DNA of 33,775 nucleotides, from contig CAILVI010000461.1 of assembly GCA_903837595.1 (NCBI GenBank), positions 1 to 33,775 of the forward strand, written 5' to 3'. Under the pieces are notes generated by a model that had not been told where the DNA came from, ran no database searches, and saw only the letters and a program-made list of their open reading frames with translations. The position numbers and the translations under genes are program-made. Below are positions 32,935 to 33,775 of this stretch, one piece after another. The stretch is from an uncultured Thiodictyon sp. Its GTDB lineage: Bacteria; Pseudomonadota; Gammaproteobacteria; Chromatiales; Chromatiaceae. How positions within the stretch are numbered: the first letter of the stretch is position 1; each line of letters opens with the position of its first letter.

Positions 32935-32963
32935 TTGACAGCCTACCCCGCGCTTGCTAGCGT
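32935..32963 (+). promoter_or_regulatory. Candidate promoter of sqr
   Basis: A perfect -35 hexamer TTGACA (32935-32940) is followed after 17 bases by TAGCGT (32958-32963), a weak -10 that has the extended TGC just before it. It lies 37 bases before the sqr ATG. Confidence 0.5.
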
Positions 32964-32999
32964 TGCCCCGCCATACCAACCGCGAGGAGGACTAAAATA

Positions 33000-33775
33000 A
33001 TGGCACGTATCGTGATACTCGGCGCCGGCCTGTCCGGACACACCACAGCCCGCTATCTGAGCCTCTGGCTCGGCAAAGAGCATCGGGTGACTGTGGTTTC
33101 GCCCAGGCCTAAATGGAACTGGGTCCCGTCCAACGTATGGGTCGGCTGTGGTCAGATGACGGTGGACCAGGTGACCTTCCCGCTGGCGCCAATCTACCAG
33201 AAGGCCGGCGTGGAGTTCCTGCAAGCGCGGGCGGTCTCGACCCATCCGGAAGGCGACGGCAGCCGCGAGCGCCCCTTCGTGCGCATCGAGTATACGGATT
33301 CAGCACGCAGCGGCCAGACCGAGGACGTGGACTACGACTACCTGGTCAATGCTACCGGCCCGAAGCTCAACTTCGGCGGTACTCCTGGCCTTGGTCCCGA
33401 GGGCGGCCACACCGTCTCGGTCTGCACCCCCGAACACGCGCTGGAGGCTAATGCCCAGTTGCAGGAGTGCATCCGGGCCATGAGAAAGGGCGAGCGTCGG
33501 CGGTTCGTGGTCGGCACTGGCCATGGGATGTGTACCTGCCAGGGCGCGGCCTTCGAGTATCTCTACAACATCGATCATGCGCTACGTCAGGCAGGCGTGC
33601 GGGACCAGGCCGACCTCACCTGGATCAGCAATGAATTCGAACTGGGCGACTTCGGGATGGGCGGGGTACATATCACGCGCGGCGGCTATATCACCAGCGG
33701 CAAGGTGTTTGCCGAGTCGCTGATGGTGGAGCGCGGTATCAATTGGATCACCCGCGCGGCGGTCAATAAGATCGA
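33000..33775 (+). CDS. sqr: Sulfide:quinone oxidoreductase family, 5' part (runs off the window)
   Basis: The first 258 codons of a flavoprotein are present. MARIVILGAGLSGHTTARYL holds the GxGxxG dinucleotide-binding motif. VTVVSPRPKWNWVPSNVWVG, DYLVNATGPKLNFGG, CTPEHALEANAQLQECIRAM, FVVGTGHGMCTCQGAAFEYL and FGMGGVHITRGGYITSGKVF follow the SQR pattern, with cysteines in the SVCTPEHA and GMCTCQG segments. SQR oxidises sulfide to sulfur or polysulfide and passes electrons to the quinone pool at the membrane. GAGGAGG lies before ATG 33000. The subtype cannot be settled because the C-terminal third, with the last cysteine, is outside the window. Confidence 0.88.
   Translation, partial: MARIVILGAGLSGHTTARYLSLWLGKEHRVTVVSPRPKWNWVPSNVWVGCGQMTVDQVTFPLAPIYQKAGVEFLQARAVSTHPEGDGSRERPFVRIEYTDSARSGQTEDVDYDYLVNATGPKLNFGGTPGLGPEGGHTVSVCTPEHALEANAQLQECIRAMRKGERRRFVVGTGHGMCTCQGAAFEYLYNIDHALRQAGVRDQADLTWISNEFELGDFGMGGVHITRGGYITSGKVFAESLMVERGINWITRAAVNKI

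Noticed and set aside
1-33775. tRNA, rRNA or known riboswitches
   Set aside because: None was recognised by eye; a tRNAscan-SE and Rfam search would be needed to exclude them.

Overview
The window is high-GC DNA that looks like a purple sulfur bacterium (Gammaproteobacteria, Chromatiaceae-like). The evidence is a PucC/LhaA-type light-harvesting assembly transporter, a bacteriophytochrome, a sulfide:quinone oxidoreductase, a decayed TusE/DsrC-like gene, and cytochromes b561 and c. It carries a complete plasmid-type replication and partition module, so the contig is probably a plasmid or second replicon. Genus-level assignment is inference only.

Layout. Positions 98-7042 (all minus strand) hold pucC-like, cytochrome b561, a frameshifted TusE/DsrC-family gene, a phytochrome-GAF-GGDEF sensor and a small membrane protein. 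Positions 7349-13110 are the replicon core. It contains a short ParB-like DNA-binding protein with a palindromic operator in its promoter, a parAB operon, a divergent TrfA/RepA-like initiator and a gene-free origin of about 1.3 kb. The origin has about 11 iterons sharing TTCCCACG, a perfect DnaA box and an AT-rich TTAGTAC repeat block. Positions 13465-16366 are the remains of a three-gene cluster (coiled-coil membrane protein, Hsp70, dynamin-like GTPase), all broken.

Positions 16630-19295 (minus) form a three-gene set, flavoprotein - DUF6513/dihydropteroate-synthase-like - DUF447, of the kind linked to tetrahydromethanopterin C1 metabolism. A dolichol/phytol-kinase-like membrane protein is divergent from it. 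Positions 20397-24779 are an RND efflux adaptor and permease pair without an outer-membrane channel gene. Positions 24874-30053 are a type I restriction-modification locus: hsdR has lost part of its helicase core and carries an early amber stop, followed by a GxxExxY protein and an hsdM with a fused half-specificity domain. This locus is invaded by a palindromic repeat family built on ACAGGAT. Copies lie in tandem between genes and, in frame, inside hsdM. Positions 30265-33775 hold a secreted one-haem cytochrome c, a small membrane protein, a repeat-filled gap, an uncharacterised 206-residue protein and the 5' part of sqr.

The most notable points are the in-frame palindromic elements in hsdM, the HTH-only ParB relative with TTGCCAC sites, the iteron origin, the phytochrome whose GGDEF active site is degenerate while its RxxD inhibitory site is kept, and the number of decayed genes. 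All readings are by eye; no database search or structure prediction was run.
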